Assembly (NCBI RefSeq): GCF_021325795.1
Contig: NZ_JAHPZX010000001.1
Location: 1-64,000, forward strand
Source of the DNA: Bordetella sp. LUAb4
GTDB lineage: Bacteria; Pseudomonadota; Gammaproteobacteria; Burkholderiales; Burkholderiaceae_B
DNA: 64,000 bases
Direction: 5' to 3'
Positions 26,912 to 36,066 of the stretch are shown here, one piece after another. The first letter of the stretch is position 1; every line of letters starts with the position of its first letter. The notes below the pieces were generated by a model. It worked only from the letters and a program-made list of their open reading frames with translations. It searched no databases and was not told the DNA's origin. A program made the translations under genes and the position numbers.

Positions 26912-28030
26912 TCAGTGGATGGTGTGCAATTCATAACAGGCATCGTCGCGGTCTTCGGTGGCCGGCTCGCTGCACAGGAAGGTGTTCCAGCCCAGGCGCG
27001 CGCCACCGCCTTCGGCTTGACCGCCGCCCAGCTCGCTGCCGCTTACCGATTCCTTGGCCAGAATCAGCCGTACTTCGTATTCGAAGCTGACGCCGGCCAG
27101 CATGGTCAGCATCTTTTCCAGCGCCCGGGCGCGCTCGCCGCCCGGCAGGAAATCCGCGAACACCGCGCCCGACAAAGGTCCTATCCAGATACGCATGCGC
27201 AGATCGCGCTGCCAGATGCGGTCGCCGGCAAACGCCGATACGCCGAGGACGGCGCCTGGACTCCCCAGCGACGTGCGCCGTTCGGGCGGTACCGTGTACC
27301 ACTTGCCGACGAATTGCTCGACCCGCAGCGACTGGCGGAAATAATCGCACAGCACTTGCTGTAGATAGGTGCCGGACACCGGGCGCTGGCGCATCGCCGT
27401 GGCGTAGTGCGCCATGGTCTCGTCGTACACCGCGCCGCCGCCCGTGCGCAGGCGGTCGCGCAGGGAAGCATGGCCCAGGCCGCCCAGGGCCAGCAGCAAA
27501 GGCAGGTAGTGATGGTCGCGATCGGACTCATGCCGCAGCGGCAGCCGGTATTTCTTCCATGCGCCGTAGAACAGCGCGGCGGCGCGGTTGGCGAAGATGT
27601 CGAAGAAGGCGCGCGCACCGCGGTCGCGGCTCACGCTTTCGCGCAGCGCCAGCGTTTCCGAATAGTGCAGCGGCAATGCACCCTGGCCGCCCAGCAGGCC
27701 GAAGAACGCCGGCGTCAGCGCCACCCGCGCCACATCGCCATTGGCCACCGCGGTCTTGATGGACTGCGCATCCGCCAGCGGATTGCCGTCGCGGTCATAG
27801 GCCTGGACATCGGCGATCTCGCTGGCGGGGAAGCCCAGGGACGGGGAATTGAGGAACTGCAGATTGGCCGCCACCGCATCGCGTGACCGGCCCAGGCCCT
27901 GCCCCGCACTCTGCCCCTCCTGGCGGCGCAGGAACCAGCGTTCCAGCAGGCGCACCGCCTGGAAGAACTTGTAGCGCTGCGGCTCGGCCAGCAGCGATTC
28001 GATTACGCCAGTATCGCGTCGCCGTTGCAT
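26912..28030 (-). CDS. tssG: T6SS baseplate protein TssG
   Basis: The 372-residue protein begins RRRDTGVIESLLAEPQRYKFFQAVRLLERW, the conserved start of TssG/VasB, and contains LNSPSLGFPASEI and TPAFFGLLGGQGALP. The ATG at 28030 is chosen; a GTG at 28039 would add three residues. Either start overlaps the end of tssF by about 30 bases. TssG pairs with TssF and TssE in the baseplate wedge. Confidence 0.9.
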   Translation of the reverse strand: MQRRRDTGVIESLLAEPQRYKFFQAVRLLERWFLRRQEGQSAGQGLGRSRDAVAANLQFLNSPSLGFPASEIADVQAYDRDGNPLADAQSIKTAVANGDVARVALTPAFFGLLGGQGALPLHYSETLALRESVSRDRGARAFFDIFANRAAALFYGAWKKYRLPLRHESDRDHHYLPLLLALGGLGHASLRDRLRTGGGAVYDETMAHYATAMRQRPVSGTYLQQVLCDYFRQSLRVEQFVGKWYTVPPERRTSLGSPGAVLGVSAFAGDRIWQRDLRMRIWIGPLSGAVFADFLPGGERARALEKMLTMLAGVSFEYEVRLILAKESVSGSELGGGQAEGGGARLGWNTFLCSEPATEDRDDACYELHTIH

Positions 28031-29838
28031 GGGGGGCACCGTAGGAGTTCATCGGAATTGCGGCGCGACAGCACCACCAACTGCACGAAGCTGTTGGCGT
28101 GCACGTACAGGCCGAAGAAGCGGTTCATCACCGCCACGAACGCATGCAGGCTGGTACCGACGAAGTTGTCTTCGTTCAGCGTCAGGCGGATCTCGATACC
28201 GCGCACGAAAGTGGCGAAGGGTTCGCCCGCCATCCAGTGGGTGGCCGGGCGGTAGTCCAGGCCGACCAGGCCTTCGATCTGGCGGGCCGACACCGCGGAA
28301 TGCGCCAGATCGTACAAGCGCAAGGTTTCCTTCAAGGCCGGCAAGCCGCTTTGCACCAGGGACAGGTGATTCAAGGCCAGATGCGAGATCAGCCGCCAAT
28401 GCGCCGCGTGCCCCTGGGCGAAGCGGTGGCTGTGGGTAGGCCGGCGCAACATGCGGATGGCACGCGCCACCGTCCCCCCTTCCAGGAACAGGTCGCCGCC
28501 CGGTTGGCCGGCGGCCAGTTGCGCCGGCAGATCGCGGTTGGTGCAGGTCAGGTCGATGCTCAGCGTCTCGACTTGCGGCACCGATGGATCGAAGTCGATG
28601 TCGACCAGCGATATCTCGGTTTCGTAGCCGGGACTGCGCTGCGCCACCAGCTCGTCGCGGCGCGCCGTCCAGTAATGGCCGGCCCCTTCGGGCGTATCGC
28701 CATGCTGCAGCGAGTAAAAGGGCCGGAACTCGACCACCGACTCGCCCTGCGCGCTCTGGCGCACCTGGCGCACGCGTTCAATGGCGTAGATGTCGTAGCC
28801 ATAAGCGCGCCGCGCGTCGGCCACCACCGGGTAGGAAGCCGCCATGTGCGTCACGCGGATCGGATCGGCGCGTTGGTTGAACAGGTTGACCACCGGCGTG
28901 CAACCCAGCCGCAGATTGTCCGTGCCCACACTCTCCAGCAGCCGCGCGGTATTGGAGTCGGCGCGCACGCCGCGCACCGGCAGATGCAGGGTAAAGGCGC
29001 GCGCACTGCCCACGGCGCCACGCAGGGACTGCAGATCGATATCGAAGAAGTTGAACTTCTCCGCGAATACAAAGTGTTCGGCCAGCAGGCGGTATGCCGG
29101 GTGCGAGCGCGCCGGATAATCGATCAGCGCTTCATCGTCGGCCAGGCCCACCTCGCCGAGGGGAATCCCCGCCACCGCATCCCAGCGGCCAGGACGCGAT
29201 TCCACATAGGCGGCGGCGGCGCGCAGAAACAGGCAGTCGCGCAAAGCGGCGACAAAAGAAGGCTCACCATGCAGATACACCCGCAGCTTGCCCGCCGGCA
29301 GGGTGGCGAAGTTCATTGCCTCGCCCAGGCACTCCAGGCGTATCGACAAGCGCCCGGTCACACCGGCGGGCAGATTACCGACCGGCGCATTGGCGCTGCT
29401 GACATAACTGACTTCGCTGATCGACAAAGGCAGCAGGGTGACGTCATAGACCGTGCGAAAGCGGCACGCCACGCCGCGCACCGGGTGGGACTTCAGTTCA
29501 GTGCCACGCGCGATGCGTGCCGGCGCGCTGAGTTGCGCCGCCACCTGGCCCACGTCGAAATACGCCACCGAGCAGGACGGAAACGGCCGCAGGTAATGGG
29601 GATACAGGACTTCGAACAGCGCTTCGGTGAATTCGGGGTAGTCGTCGTCCAGCTTCTTGTTGATGCGCGCCCCCAGCAGGGCGAAAGACTCGATCATGCG
29701 TTCGACATGCGGGTCTTCGCTGTTCTCGGCCGACAGGCCCAGACGCGACGCGATCTTCGGATAGCGTTGGGCGAAATCGCGCGACGAGCTGCGCAGAAAA
29801 TTCAGCTCGCGTTCGTAATACGGCAACAGGTCTTCCAT
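28003..29838 (-). CDS. tssF: T6SS baseplate protein TssF
   Basis: The 611-residue protein has the diagnostic N terminus LLPYYERELNFLRSSSRDFAQRYPKIASRL and EALFEVLYPHYLRPFPS of TssF/VasA. TssF with TssG forms the baseplate wedge that binds VgrG and the membrane complex through TssK. It starts 40 bases after the tssE stop on the minus strand. Its length is normal for the family. Confidence 0.92.
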   Translation of the reverse strand: MEDLLPYYERELNFLRSSSRDFAQRYPKIASRLGLSAENSEDPHVERMIESFALLGARINKKLDDDYPEFTEALFEVLYPHYLRPFPSCSVAYFDVGQVAAQLSAPARIARGTELKSHPVRGVACRFRTVYDVTLLPLSISEVSYVSSANAPVGNLPAGVTGRLSIRLECLGEAMNFATLPAGKLRVYLHGEPSFVAALRDCLFLRAAAAYVESRPGRWDAVAGIPLGEVGLADDEALIDYPARSHPAYRLLAEHFVFAEKFNFFDIDLQSLRGAVGSARAFTLHLPVRGVRADSNTARLLESVGTDNLRLGCTPVVNLFNQRADPIRVTHMAASYPVVADARRAYGYDIYAIERVRQVRQSAQGESVVEFRPFYSLQHGDTPEGAGHYWTARRDELVAQRSPGYETEISLVDIDFDPSVPQVETLSIDLTCTNRDLPAQLAAGQPGGDLFLEGGTVARAIRMLRRPTHSHRFAQGHAAHWRLISHLALNHLSLVQSGLPALKETLRLYDLAHSAVSARQIEGLVGLDYRPATHWMAGEPFATFVRGIEIRLTLNEDNFVGTSLHAFVAVMNRFFGLYVHANSFVQLVVLSRRNSDELLRCPPCNGDAILA

Positions 29839-29878
29839 ACTCCTCTCCCCCCGGGGCCGTGACAGCCGCTGGCGCGCG

Positions 29879-30364
29879 TCAGGCGGCGACCGCGGTCTTG
29901 GCCCAGCCCTTGCTGACCGAATACTGCAGCGTGGACGGCTGCAACGTGGCGTCGAACGTCACCGGCTCGTGCGCCGGTCCCACTTCCAGCATGGCGTTGA
30001 TGGCGAAATAGAGCACCGACGTGGCGCGGCTGTCCACCAGCAACATGACGCGCACCTGCGACAGGCGCGGCTCGTGACGCGCAATGGCCTGCTCCAGCGA
30101 GCGGCAGATCAGCTCACGGTCATAATGGCTGGCCAGGCTCAAGCCGGAAAAATCCGCCAGCCCGTAAGTCAACACGGAACGCTGGCATTCCGGCAGGCGC
30201 TTGAGGGTCTCTTCCGAAAACACCATGCGGGTGTTCAGCAAGGCCTCCATGTCGCGCGCCACCGTGTCCTTCATCTCCTCCACCGACAAGCGGCGCAGGG
30301 CATGCGGTGTTTCGCCTTCGACACCGAACAGCTTGTCGAACAGGCTGGGCTCGAATCCCTTCAT
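29879..30364 (-). CDS. tssE: T6SS baseplate protein TssE (gp25-like)
   Basis: The 161-residue protein has the TssE/gp25 lysozyme-like fold signatures: LFDKLFG near the start, VARDMEALLNTR, the LTYGLADFSGLSL segment and SLEQAIARHEPRL. TssE anchors the sheath to the baseplate. It lies behind a hairpin that separates it from hcp, so its expression is probably lower than that of hcp. Confidence 0.9.
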   Translation of the reverse strand: MKGFEPSLFDKLFGVEGETPHALRRLSVEEMKDTVARDMEALLNTRMVFSEETLKRLPECQRSVLTYGLADFSGLSLASHYDRELICRSLEQAIARHEPRLSQVRVMLLVDSRATSVLYFAINAMLEVGPAHEPVTFDATLQPSTLQYSVSKGWAKTAVAA

Positions 30365-30380
30365 ACCGTTCCCGTGAAAT

Positions 30381-30415
30381 CAAAAGAGACTGCAGCCCCG
30401 CGGGGCCACAGTCTC
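30381..30415 (-). terminator. Hairpin with T run behind hcp (attenuator-like)
   Basis: GAGACTG at 30386-30392 pairs with CAGTCTC at 30409-30415, enclosing the perfect palindrome GCCCCGCGGGGC at 30395-30406. In the minus-strand transcript this long GC hairpin is followed by TTTTG. It sits between hcp and tssE, inside an operon. The likely effect is partial termination, giving much more hcp mRNA than message for the structural genes downstream. Confidence 0.65.
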
Positions 30416-30437
30416 CCTCGGTACCCGCGCTACTGCT

Positions 30438-30941
30438 TCAGGCCGAGTAAGTCTTGTCGTTCTTGGTCAGGCTCCAGGCGCCCTGCGAGTTGCCGCCCTG
30501 GTTGCCGCCGATCTTCTGCTGGGTGTACTTCCACTGCACCGCGGCGTACTTCAGCGAGAGGGTCTCGGTGGGCACGCCTTCGCCGACGATCTGCGGCGCG
30601 ACGCGGGCGATGATGACGTACTTCATCTTGACTTCCAGGTACTTGACCCGGTTGCCTTCGCCATCGGCGCGCATGAAGTCGACCGTGACTTCATCGAACG
30701 TGGTGCCGCCCGATGCGTGCTGATACAACAGCGGGCTGACCACGTCCAGGTCCTTGCCGAACACCATTTCGCCGTGATCGCAACGCTCGGCGGTATGGCC
30801 GCCCGAGGTCGACGCGGTGGCCGAACGGGGCTGGATGATTTCGTGGTGCCAGGAGCTGGCTTCGATCCAGTCCGCGTGGTCCTTGTCCTGCGACTCGCCT
30901 TTCAGGGCGGGATTGCCGAACTTGATGTAGATGTCCTTCAT
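30438..30941 (-). CDS. hcp: T6SS tube protein Hcp
   Basis: The 167-residue protein shows Hcp features: IYIKFGNPALKGESQDKDHADWIEASSWHH at the N terminus with the family's KGES and W-containing strand, then a HGEMVFGKDLDVVSPLLYQ segment. Hcp hexamers stack into the expelled tube. It is the third T6SS structural gene after tssB and tssC, the usual order. The hairpin behind it fits the need for abundant Hcp. Confidence 0.93.
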   Translation of the reverse strand: MKDIYIKFGNPALKGESQDKDHADWIEASSWHHEIIQPRSATASTSGGHTAERCDHGEMVFGKDLDVVSPLLYQHASGGTTFDEVTVDFMRADGEGNRVKYLEVKMKYVIIARVAPQIVGEGVPTETLSLKYAAVQWKYTQQKIGGNQGGNSQGAWSLTKNDKTYSA

Positions 30942-30993
30942 CGCTTTCCTCTAAGTGTGAACGGGCATGGTCGGACGGTGACGGTGTCCAAGC

Positions 30994-32490
30994 TCAGGAT
31001 TTCTGGGCTTGCGACGGCAGCTCGGCCACCAGCCGCAGAGAAATGGACAGTTCGTCCAATTGGAAGTGCGGGCGCAAGAACGCCACGGCACGGAACACAC
31101 CCGGGCGGCCTGGAACTTCGGCGACCTGGATGGATGCCTCGCGCAGCGGGAACTGCGCTTTCTGTTCCTGGGTGGCGTTGTCGTCGAGCAAGACGTACTG
31201 CGACACCCAGCGGTTCAGAAAACTTTCGACCGATTGCGGCGACGCAAAACTGCCGATCTTGTCGCGCATCATGGCCTTCAGGTAATGCGCGACGCGCGAT
31301 ACCGAGAAGATGTATTGCAACTGCGCCGACAGCACCGCGTTGGCATTGGCGCTGTCAGTGTTGTATTTCTTGGGCTTCTGCACCGACTGCGCGCCGAAGA
31401 AGGCGGCGTAGTCGGAGTTCTTGCAGTGCACCAGCGGGATCAGGCCCAGGTCGCTCAATTCCTTTTCGCGACGATCGGTGATGGCGATCTCGGTCGGGCA
31501 CTTCAGCGCCACCTCGCCGTCGTCGGTCTTGAAGGTGTGGGTCGGCAGGTTTTCCACCAGGCCGCCACCTTCCACGCCGCGGATGGCGGCGCACCAGCCG
31601 AAGTCGGAGAAGGCCGAGGTCAAGCGCGCACCGAAGGCCCACACCGCGTTGCACCACAGATACTTGGAGTGGTCGGTGCCGTCGACTTCCTCGACGAAAT
31701 TGAAACCTTCCACGGACGTGCCTTCCTTCGGATCGTAAGGCAGGCGGCCCAGGAAGCGCGGCATGGTCAGGCCGACATAACGCGAATCTTCCGAATCGCG
31801 GAAGCTGCGCCACTTGGTGTATTCAACCGTGTCGAACACCTTGGCGAGGTCACGCGGCTTGCCCAGGTCGGCGAAGCTGTCCAGGCCCAGCAGTTCGGGC
31901 GAGGCCGACGCGATGAAGGGTGCGTGCGCAGCGGCGGCCACGTGCGACATCTGCTCGATGAAGTACATGTCCTCGGGCTGGCGCGTCATCTCGAAATTGC
32001 CCAGCAGCGCGCCGAAAGGCGAACCGCCGAAGGTGCCGAATTCTTCTTCGTACACCTTCTTGAACATCAGGCTCTGGTCGAAATCGATGGCGGTCTGGAA
32101 GTCGCGCACCAGATCGCGCTTGGTGACGTTGAGCACCTTGATCTTGAGCATGGTGCCGGTCTGGCTTTCCGTGCACAGGTAGTGCAGGCCGCGCCAGGTG
32201 CTTTCCAGCTTCTGGAATTCGGGGGCGTGCATCACTTCGCTGAGCTGGGCCGAGATCAGGCGATCGAGCTCGGCCACGCGGGCATCGAGCATGGCCGAGA
32301 GGTTGTCGGACACCACCACGGTGCCTTTCATCACTTCCCGGGCCAGTTCGCCGATCAGGTCCTTGGCGCGGTCGTGCTCGGCCGAGGATTTGGCGACGCG
32401 GCTCTGCTCGACGATCTGGTCGAGCAGGCCCACGTCTTCGCCGGCGTGCTGCGCGGCGGCGTTGGCTTGGACGGCGGCGGCATTACTCAT
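30994..32490 (-). CDS. tssC: T6SS sheath large subunit TssC
   Basis: The 498-residue protein contains the TssC/VipB hallmarks FQKLESTWRGLHYLC, LKIKVLNVTKRDLVRDF, GLTMPRFLGRLPYDP and the GS-rich SQYVL C-terminal region. The ATG at 32490 overlaps the end of tssB by 8 bases; a longer frame to 32583 lies inside tssB and is discarded. TssB and TssC form the contractile sheath. Confidence 0.93.
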   Translation of the reverse strand: MSNAAAVQANAAAQHAGEDVGLLDQIVEQSRVAKSSAEHDRAKDLIGELAREVMKGTVVVSDNLSAMLDARVAELDRLISAQLSEVMHAPEFQKLESTWRGLHYLCTESQTGTMLKIKVLNVTKRDLVRDFQTAIDFDQSLMFKKVYEEEFGTFGGSPFGALLGNFEMTRQPEDMYFIEQMSHVAAAAHAPFIASASPELLGLDSFADLGKPRDLAKVFDTVEYTKWRSFRDSEDSRYVGLTMPRFLGRLPYDPKEGTSVEGFNFVEEVDGTDHSKYLWCNAVWAFGARLTSAFSDFGWCAAIRGVEGGGLVENLPTHTFKTDDGEVALKCPTEIAITDRREKELSDLGLIPLVHCKNSDYAAFFGAQSVQKPKKYNTDSANANAVLSAQLQYIFSVSRVAHYLKAMMRDKIGSFASPQSVESFLNRWVSQYVLLDDNATQEQKAQFPLREASIQVAEVPGRPGVFRAVAFLRPHFQLDELSISLRLVAELPSQAQKS

Positions 32491-33067
32491 GCTTGTCCCC
32501 TTGGTTTTCGGCCCTTTGGCTTTCGCCCCTGTGGTGACTGCCAGTACCCTTGCCAGCGTCGCTGCCCTTCTCGGCGGCTTCATTCGTCAGCTGGGTGAGC
32601 TTTTCCGTGTTGGTCAGCACCTCGCCCAGCAGGTCTTCCAGCTTGTCGTTGCCAGCCAGCTTGTTGCGCAGGTCGGCCAGCTTGGTGCGGATCTCCAGCA
32701 ACTTCTGCAGCGGCTCGACCTGTTGCACCACCGCTTCCGGACGGAAGTCCTCGATGGAACGGAACTTGAGATCGACACCAAAGGTACCGCCCTCTTCCGT
32801 CAACTCGTTCTTGACGCGATAAGCGGCGCGCGGCTCCAGGCCACGCATGACGTCGTCGAAATTGTCGACGTCGACATTGACGAACTTGCGGTCCTTCAGA
32901 CGCGGCAGCTCGGCTTCGGACTGGGCGCTGAAGTCGCCGACGACACCGACCACGAAGGGCAATTCCTTCTTCTCGATGGCATCGCCTTTTTCGACGTCAT
33001 AAGTCAGTTGGACGCGGGGCGGACGCACTTTCTGCAACCGCTTCTGCATGCTTTCTTTCTTGGCCAT
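32483..33067 (-). CDS. tssB: T6SS sheath small subunit TssB
   Basis: The 194-residue protein has the TssB/VipA features RPPRVQLTYDVE, ELPFVVGVVGDFS and DRKFVNVDVDNFDDVM. A charged C-terminal tail (GSDAGKGTGSHHRGES) extends beyond the usual end and overlaps the tssC start by 8 bases, so translation is coupled. It is the first strictly conserved gene of the minus-strand T6SS block, 21 bases after the TPR lipoprotein. Confidence 0.92.
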   Translation of the reverse strand: MAKKESMQKRLQKVRPPRVQLTYDVEKGDAIEKKELPFVVGVVGDFSAQSEAELPRLKDRKFVNVDVDNFDDVMRGLEPRAAYRVKNELTEEGGTFGVDLKFRSIEDFRPEAVVQQVEPLQKLLEIRTKLADLRNKLAGNDKLEDLLGEVLTNTEKLTQLTNEAAEKGSDAGKGTGSHHRGESQRAENQGDKHE

Positions 33068-33088
33068 GATCGCGGCTCCGGGGAAGAG

Positions 33089-33844
33089 TTACTTCAGCAG
33101 ATTGCCGAAGGGGTTGGGCGCGGGCGAGGCGCCATTGCTCGACGGCGTGGAAGGTACGCTGGGCGTGGCGGGCCGGGCCGGCGCGGCGCCCCTGGCCGCA
33201 TTCGCGGCGTTCGACGCATTCGTTGCCGCATTCGCGGCATTCGTGCCTGCGTCGGTCGCCTGTCCTGCGCTGGGGGCGGCCGCGGCGGGAGCCGTGGCAC
33301 CCGTCGCGGCACCGGTCGTCGCGTCGGCCGGCTTGGGCGCCGGCCGGCGCACGGGCCCGCGCTTGGGCTTCTGGCCATCAGGAAACAGCACATCCTGGCC
33401 CAACGTGTCGCGCAACGACTGCGCCAGTGCGACGGCGTCGGTACGGGCATTGCCTGCCAGCAAGGCGTCGGCACGCAGATCGGACAGCGACTGCAAGGCC
33501 ACGCGCAGGCCGCCCACGGCACGCACGGACTTGGCCACGAAATCGCTGGGATCGCGGTTCAGGGCTTCGTCGGCGGCCACGATGGCTTCACCATACTTAT
33601 GCTCATCAAAACGAATCTTGGCGATGTAGGACCACGGCTGACCGCGCGTCGGATTGCGCTGCGCAATGGATTCGAATTGCGCCACGGCGGCATCCGGACC
33701 CTGCGTTTCAAACGTCTTCTCGGCTTCTGTGATCGATTGCCTGAAGTCCGCGTCGGACTGAGGTTCCTGCATCTTCTGCGTTGTCGTGCAACCTGCGAGA
33801 ACTGCAACGAGTCCCGCGATCAAGGCCAGGCGGCGGATTTGCAT
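33089..33844 (-). CDS. T6SS-linked TPR lipoprotein with low-complexity tail
   Basis: The 251-residue protein has a lipoprotein signal with LAGC (lipidated C19) and TPR-like helices at about 35-135 (GPDAAVAQFESIAQRNPTRGQPWSYIAKIRFDEHKYGEAIVAADEALNRDP). A 90-residue tail rich in Ala, Pro, Asn and Thr follows, with NAAN/NAS triplets. It probably sits at the outer membrane and offers a protein-binding scaffold. It is the first gene of the minus-strand T6SS operon, divergent from tssJ. Similar TPR lipoproteins accompany T6SS loci of related bacteria, but no standard name is assigned. Confidence 0.65.
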   Translation of the reverse strand: MQIRRLALIAGLVAVLAGCTTTQKMQEPQSDADFRQSITEAEKTFETQGPDAAVAQFESIAQRNPTRGQPWSYIAKIRFDEHKYGEAIVAADEALNRDPSDFVAKSVRAVGGLRVALQSLSDLRADALLAGNARTDAVALAQSLRDTLGQDVLFPDGQKPKRGPVRRPAPKPADATTGAATGATAPAAAAPSAGQATDAGTNAANAATNASNAANAARGAAPARPATPSVPSTPSSNGASPAPNPFGNLLK

Positions 33845-34024
33845 AGGAAAGGTGAAGAAGAGGTAAAAAAAACGGGTTGAAGGGGCAGCCGCTTATGAAG
33901 GGGCGTATTTCATCAACCCCGTGTAAAAACGATCCTACATAAGATTTCTCGATGTTACGCAGACGCAGAATCTTCGAAATAGAAGGCTTCTGTATTGTTT
34001 TTTATGCTTCCGGTATAAAGAACC
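33845..34024. promoter_or_regulatory. Divergent T6SS promoter region
   Basis: This 180-base gap lies between the leftward TPR-lipoprotein/tssBC block and the rightward tssJKL block. It is AT-richer than the flanking genes and has runs of A and T (33866-33871, 33998-34003). A TATAAA at 34014-34019 is too close to the tssJ ATG at 34025 to serve as its -10 box unless the message is leaderless. No clear operator is seen. Confidence 0.5.
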
Positions 34025-34642
34025 ATGCATAAACGTATCCATTTCTCGCGTGCTTTCGCATGGCTGTGTATCGCGCTGGGAACCCCGGTTCTCGGGGGTT
34101 GCGCGGCTGCTGGCGTCCTCAGCGCGATGGCTGGCGCCACAGGGTCGGTGCTAGAAGCGACCGGCCTGAAAAAGCCGGACGACGCGCCCACGGATGTGAA
34201 ATTTTCCATCCAGGCTGGACAAAATTTAAATATAAGTAACGGACAGGCCATGGCAGTCGTTACGAAGATTTACTACCTGAAGAATTCCGACTCTTTCAAG
34301 CAAGCGCCCATGTCATCTCTTATCGATGAGAAACAGGAAAAAGACCGTTTAGGTGACAGCGTGATTGCAAAGCGCGAGGTCACGCTGATGCCGGGGCAGG
34401 TGTATCAAAACACCGAGAAAGTACCCAAGGACGCCGTGGCCATCGGCGTGGCGGCCTTATTCTTCGCGCCCGCGCCGTATCGCTGGAAATATGTGTTTGA
34501 CATCAAGGATGCCAAGGACACCGGCATCGTGCTGGGCGCGCACGCCTGCGCCCTGACCGTCGCCACCGGCAAGGTGTCGGCGCCGCTGGGCGCGCCGCCG
34601 TTCGACGCCGCACGGCTGGGGTCGCTGCAATGCCCCGCGTGA
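34025..34642 (+). CDS. tssJ: T6SS outer-membrane lipoprotein TssJ
   Basis: The 205-residue lipoprotein has a signal peptide ending in LGGC (C26) and a beta-sandwich body, FSIQAGQNLNISNGQAMAVVTKIYYLKNSDSF being the typical TssJ strand pattern. TssJ anchors the TssLM membrane complex at the outer membrane through TssM. The partner tssM gene is not in the window. It is the first gene of the plus-strand tssJ-tssK-tssL-vgrG block. Confidence 0.87.
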   Translation: MHKRIHFSRAFAWLCIALGTPVLGGCAAAGVLSAMAGATGSVLEATGLKKPDDAPTDVKFSIQAGQNLNISNGQAMAVVTKIYYLKNSDSFKQAPMSSLIDEKQEKDRLGDSVIAKREVTLMPGQVYQNTEKVPKDAVAIGVAALFFAPAPYRWKYVFDIKDAKDTGIVLGAHACALTVATGKVSAPLGAPPFDAARLGSLQCPA

Positions 34643-34698
34643 TGGCAAGCCATCCGTCTCCCTTCAGCCTTACCTATCTATAAGAGAAGAGCCCAGTC

Positions 34699-36045
34699 GT
34701 GAGTCAGTCAGCCAAGATACTCTGGGGCGAAGGCCTGTTCCTTCGACCGCAGCACTTCCAGCGCCAGGATGCGTACCATGAGGCCCGCCTCGCGCAGACC
34801 GCGCGTGCCCTGCATCCTTATTCGTGGGGACTGCGCAACGTCCAGTTCGATGCGGCGGCCCTGGCCAACGGCATGTTGCACGCCACCGAACTGTCGGCCA
34901 TCTTTCCCGATGGCGAGATCTATTCGGCCCCCGACGACGATGCCCTGCCGCCGCCGGTGTCGATGAACAGCCTGGACGGCGCGTCCGAGGCCATCTTCTA
35001 TCTGGCCATGCATCCCCTGAAGGCCGTGGGCGGGAACTGTGCCGCGCCGCAGGACAGCAACGATTTCGATGCGCGCTACCAGCGCGGCGAACGCGCGGCG
35101 CCCGATCTTTATACCAATGCCGCCACGGCCGACCTGACCTATCTGCGTAAGAACGTGCGCCTGGTTTCGGAGTTCGACCCGCGCGACCAGTTGCTGGCGA
35201 TACCGGTGGCGCGCGTGCGCCGCAACGCCAGCTCGGGCTATGAGCTGGACCACGAGTTCATCGCGCCCTGCGTGGCGATCGACGCCTGCGCCGCGCTGCA
35301 TGACCGTCTGCGCCGCCTGCTCGATGCCCTCGAAGCGAAGGTCAGCACCTTGTATGGCCTGCACCGCGAGCCGTCCAAGAACGTCATCGAGTTCCGCTCC
35401 GGCGATGTCGCGTCGTTCTGGCTGCTGCACACCGCCAACGAAGCCCATGCGGCACTGGCGCACCTGTACCACCATCCCGGCCTGCATCCGGAACGGCTGT
35501 TCCAGGAACTGCTGCGCCTGGCCGGCGCGCTGATGACCTTCTCCAAGGAGTTCGCGCTGGCCGACCTGCCGCAGTATCGCCATGACATGCCGGGGCCGGC
35601 CTTCGCCCGCCTGGACGACATCCTGCGCGACCTGCTCGATACCGTCATTTCGACGCGCTACTTTTCCATCGTGCTGGAGGAAGTACGCCCGTCCTTCCAT
35701 ACCGGCCGCCTGGATTCCGGCAAGGTCGACGACAAGACCAGCTTCTACCTGGCCGTGTCGGCCGCCACGCCGGCCGCCGAATTGGCCGATATGGTGCCGC
35801 TGCGCTTCAAGGTGGGTGCCCCCGACGATGCCGAGAAGCTGGTGCTGTCCGCCATGCCGGGCGTGCAGCTGGTGTATACGCCGCAAGTGCCGGCCGCCAT
35901 CCCCGTCAAGCCCGGCGCGTGCTATTTCGCCCTGCAGACGCGCGGCGCGCTGTATGAGCGCATGCTGCAAGCCCAAAGCATTGCCATCTACGCGCCAGCC
36001 GGCATCCCCGAACTGAAGCTGGACCTGATTGCCGTCGCCCACTGA
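34699..36045 (+). CDS. tssK: T6SS baseplate adaptor TssK
   Basis: The 448-residue protein starts with the near-invariant TssK motif ILWGEGLFLRPQHFQRQDAYHE. It starts with GTG at 34699, 56 bases after tssJ. TssK trimers join the baseplate wedges to the cytoplasmic parts of TssL and TssM. The length is standard. Confidence 0.93.
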   Translation: MSQSAKILWGEGLFLRPQHFQRQDAYHEARLAQTARALHPYSWGLRNVQFDAAALANGMLHATELSAIFPDGEIYSAPDDDALPPPVSMNSLDGASEAIFYLAMHPLKAVGGNCAAPQDSNDFDARYQRGERAAPDLYTNAATADLTYLRKNVRLVSEFDPRDQLLAIPVARVRRNASSGYELDHEFIAPCVAIDACAALHDRLRRLLDALEAKVSTLYGLHREPSKNVIEFRSGDVASFWLLHTANEAHAALAHLYHHPGLHPERLFQELLRLAGALMTFSKEFALADLPQYRHDMPGPAFARLDDILRDLLDTVISTRYFSIVLEEVRPSFHTGRLDSGKVDDKTSFYLAVSAATPAAELADMVPLRFKVGAPDDAEKLVLSAMPGVQLVYTPQVPAAIPVKPGACYFALQTRGALYERMLQAQSIAIYAPAGIPELKLDLIAVAH

Positions 36046-36066
36046 CCCGAGCGCCCCTGATCCGTC

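Noticed and set aside
23965-27090. Very long plus-strand frame (over 1000 codons) opposite clpV and its neighbours
   Set aside because: It is antisense to a well-recognised ClpV gene with intact motifs; long open antisense frames are common in high-GC DNA. No domain is recognisable.
33994-34019. Promoter-like TATGCTTCCGGTATAAAG before tssJ, similar to a lac-type promoter
   Set aside because: The -10-like box ends five bases before the ATG and no -35 fits at 17 bases, so it cannot drive tssJ unless leaderless.
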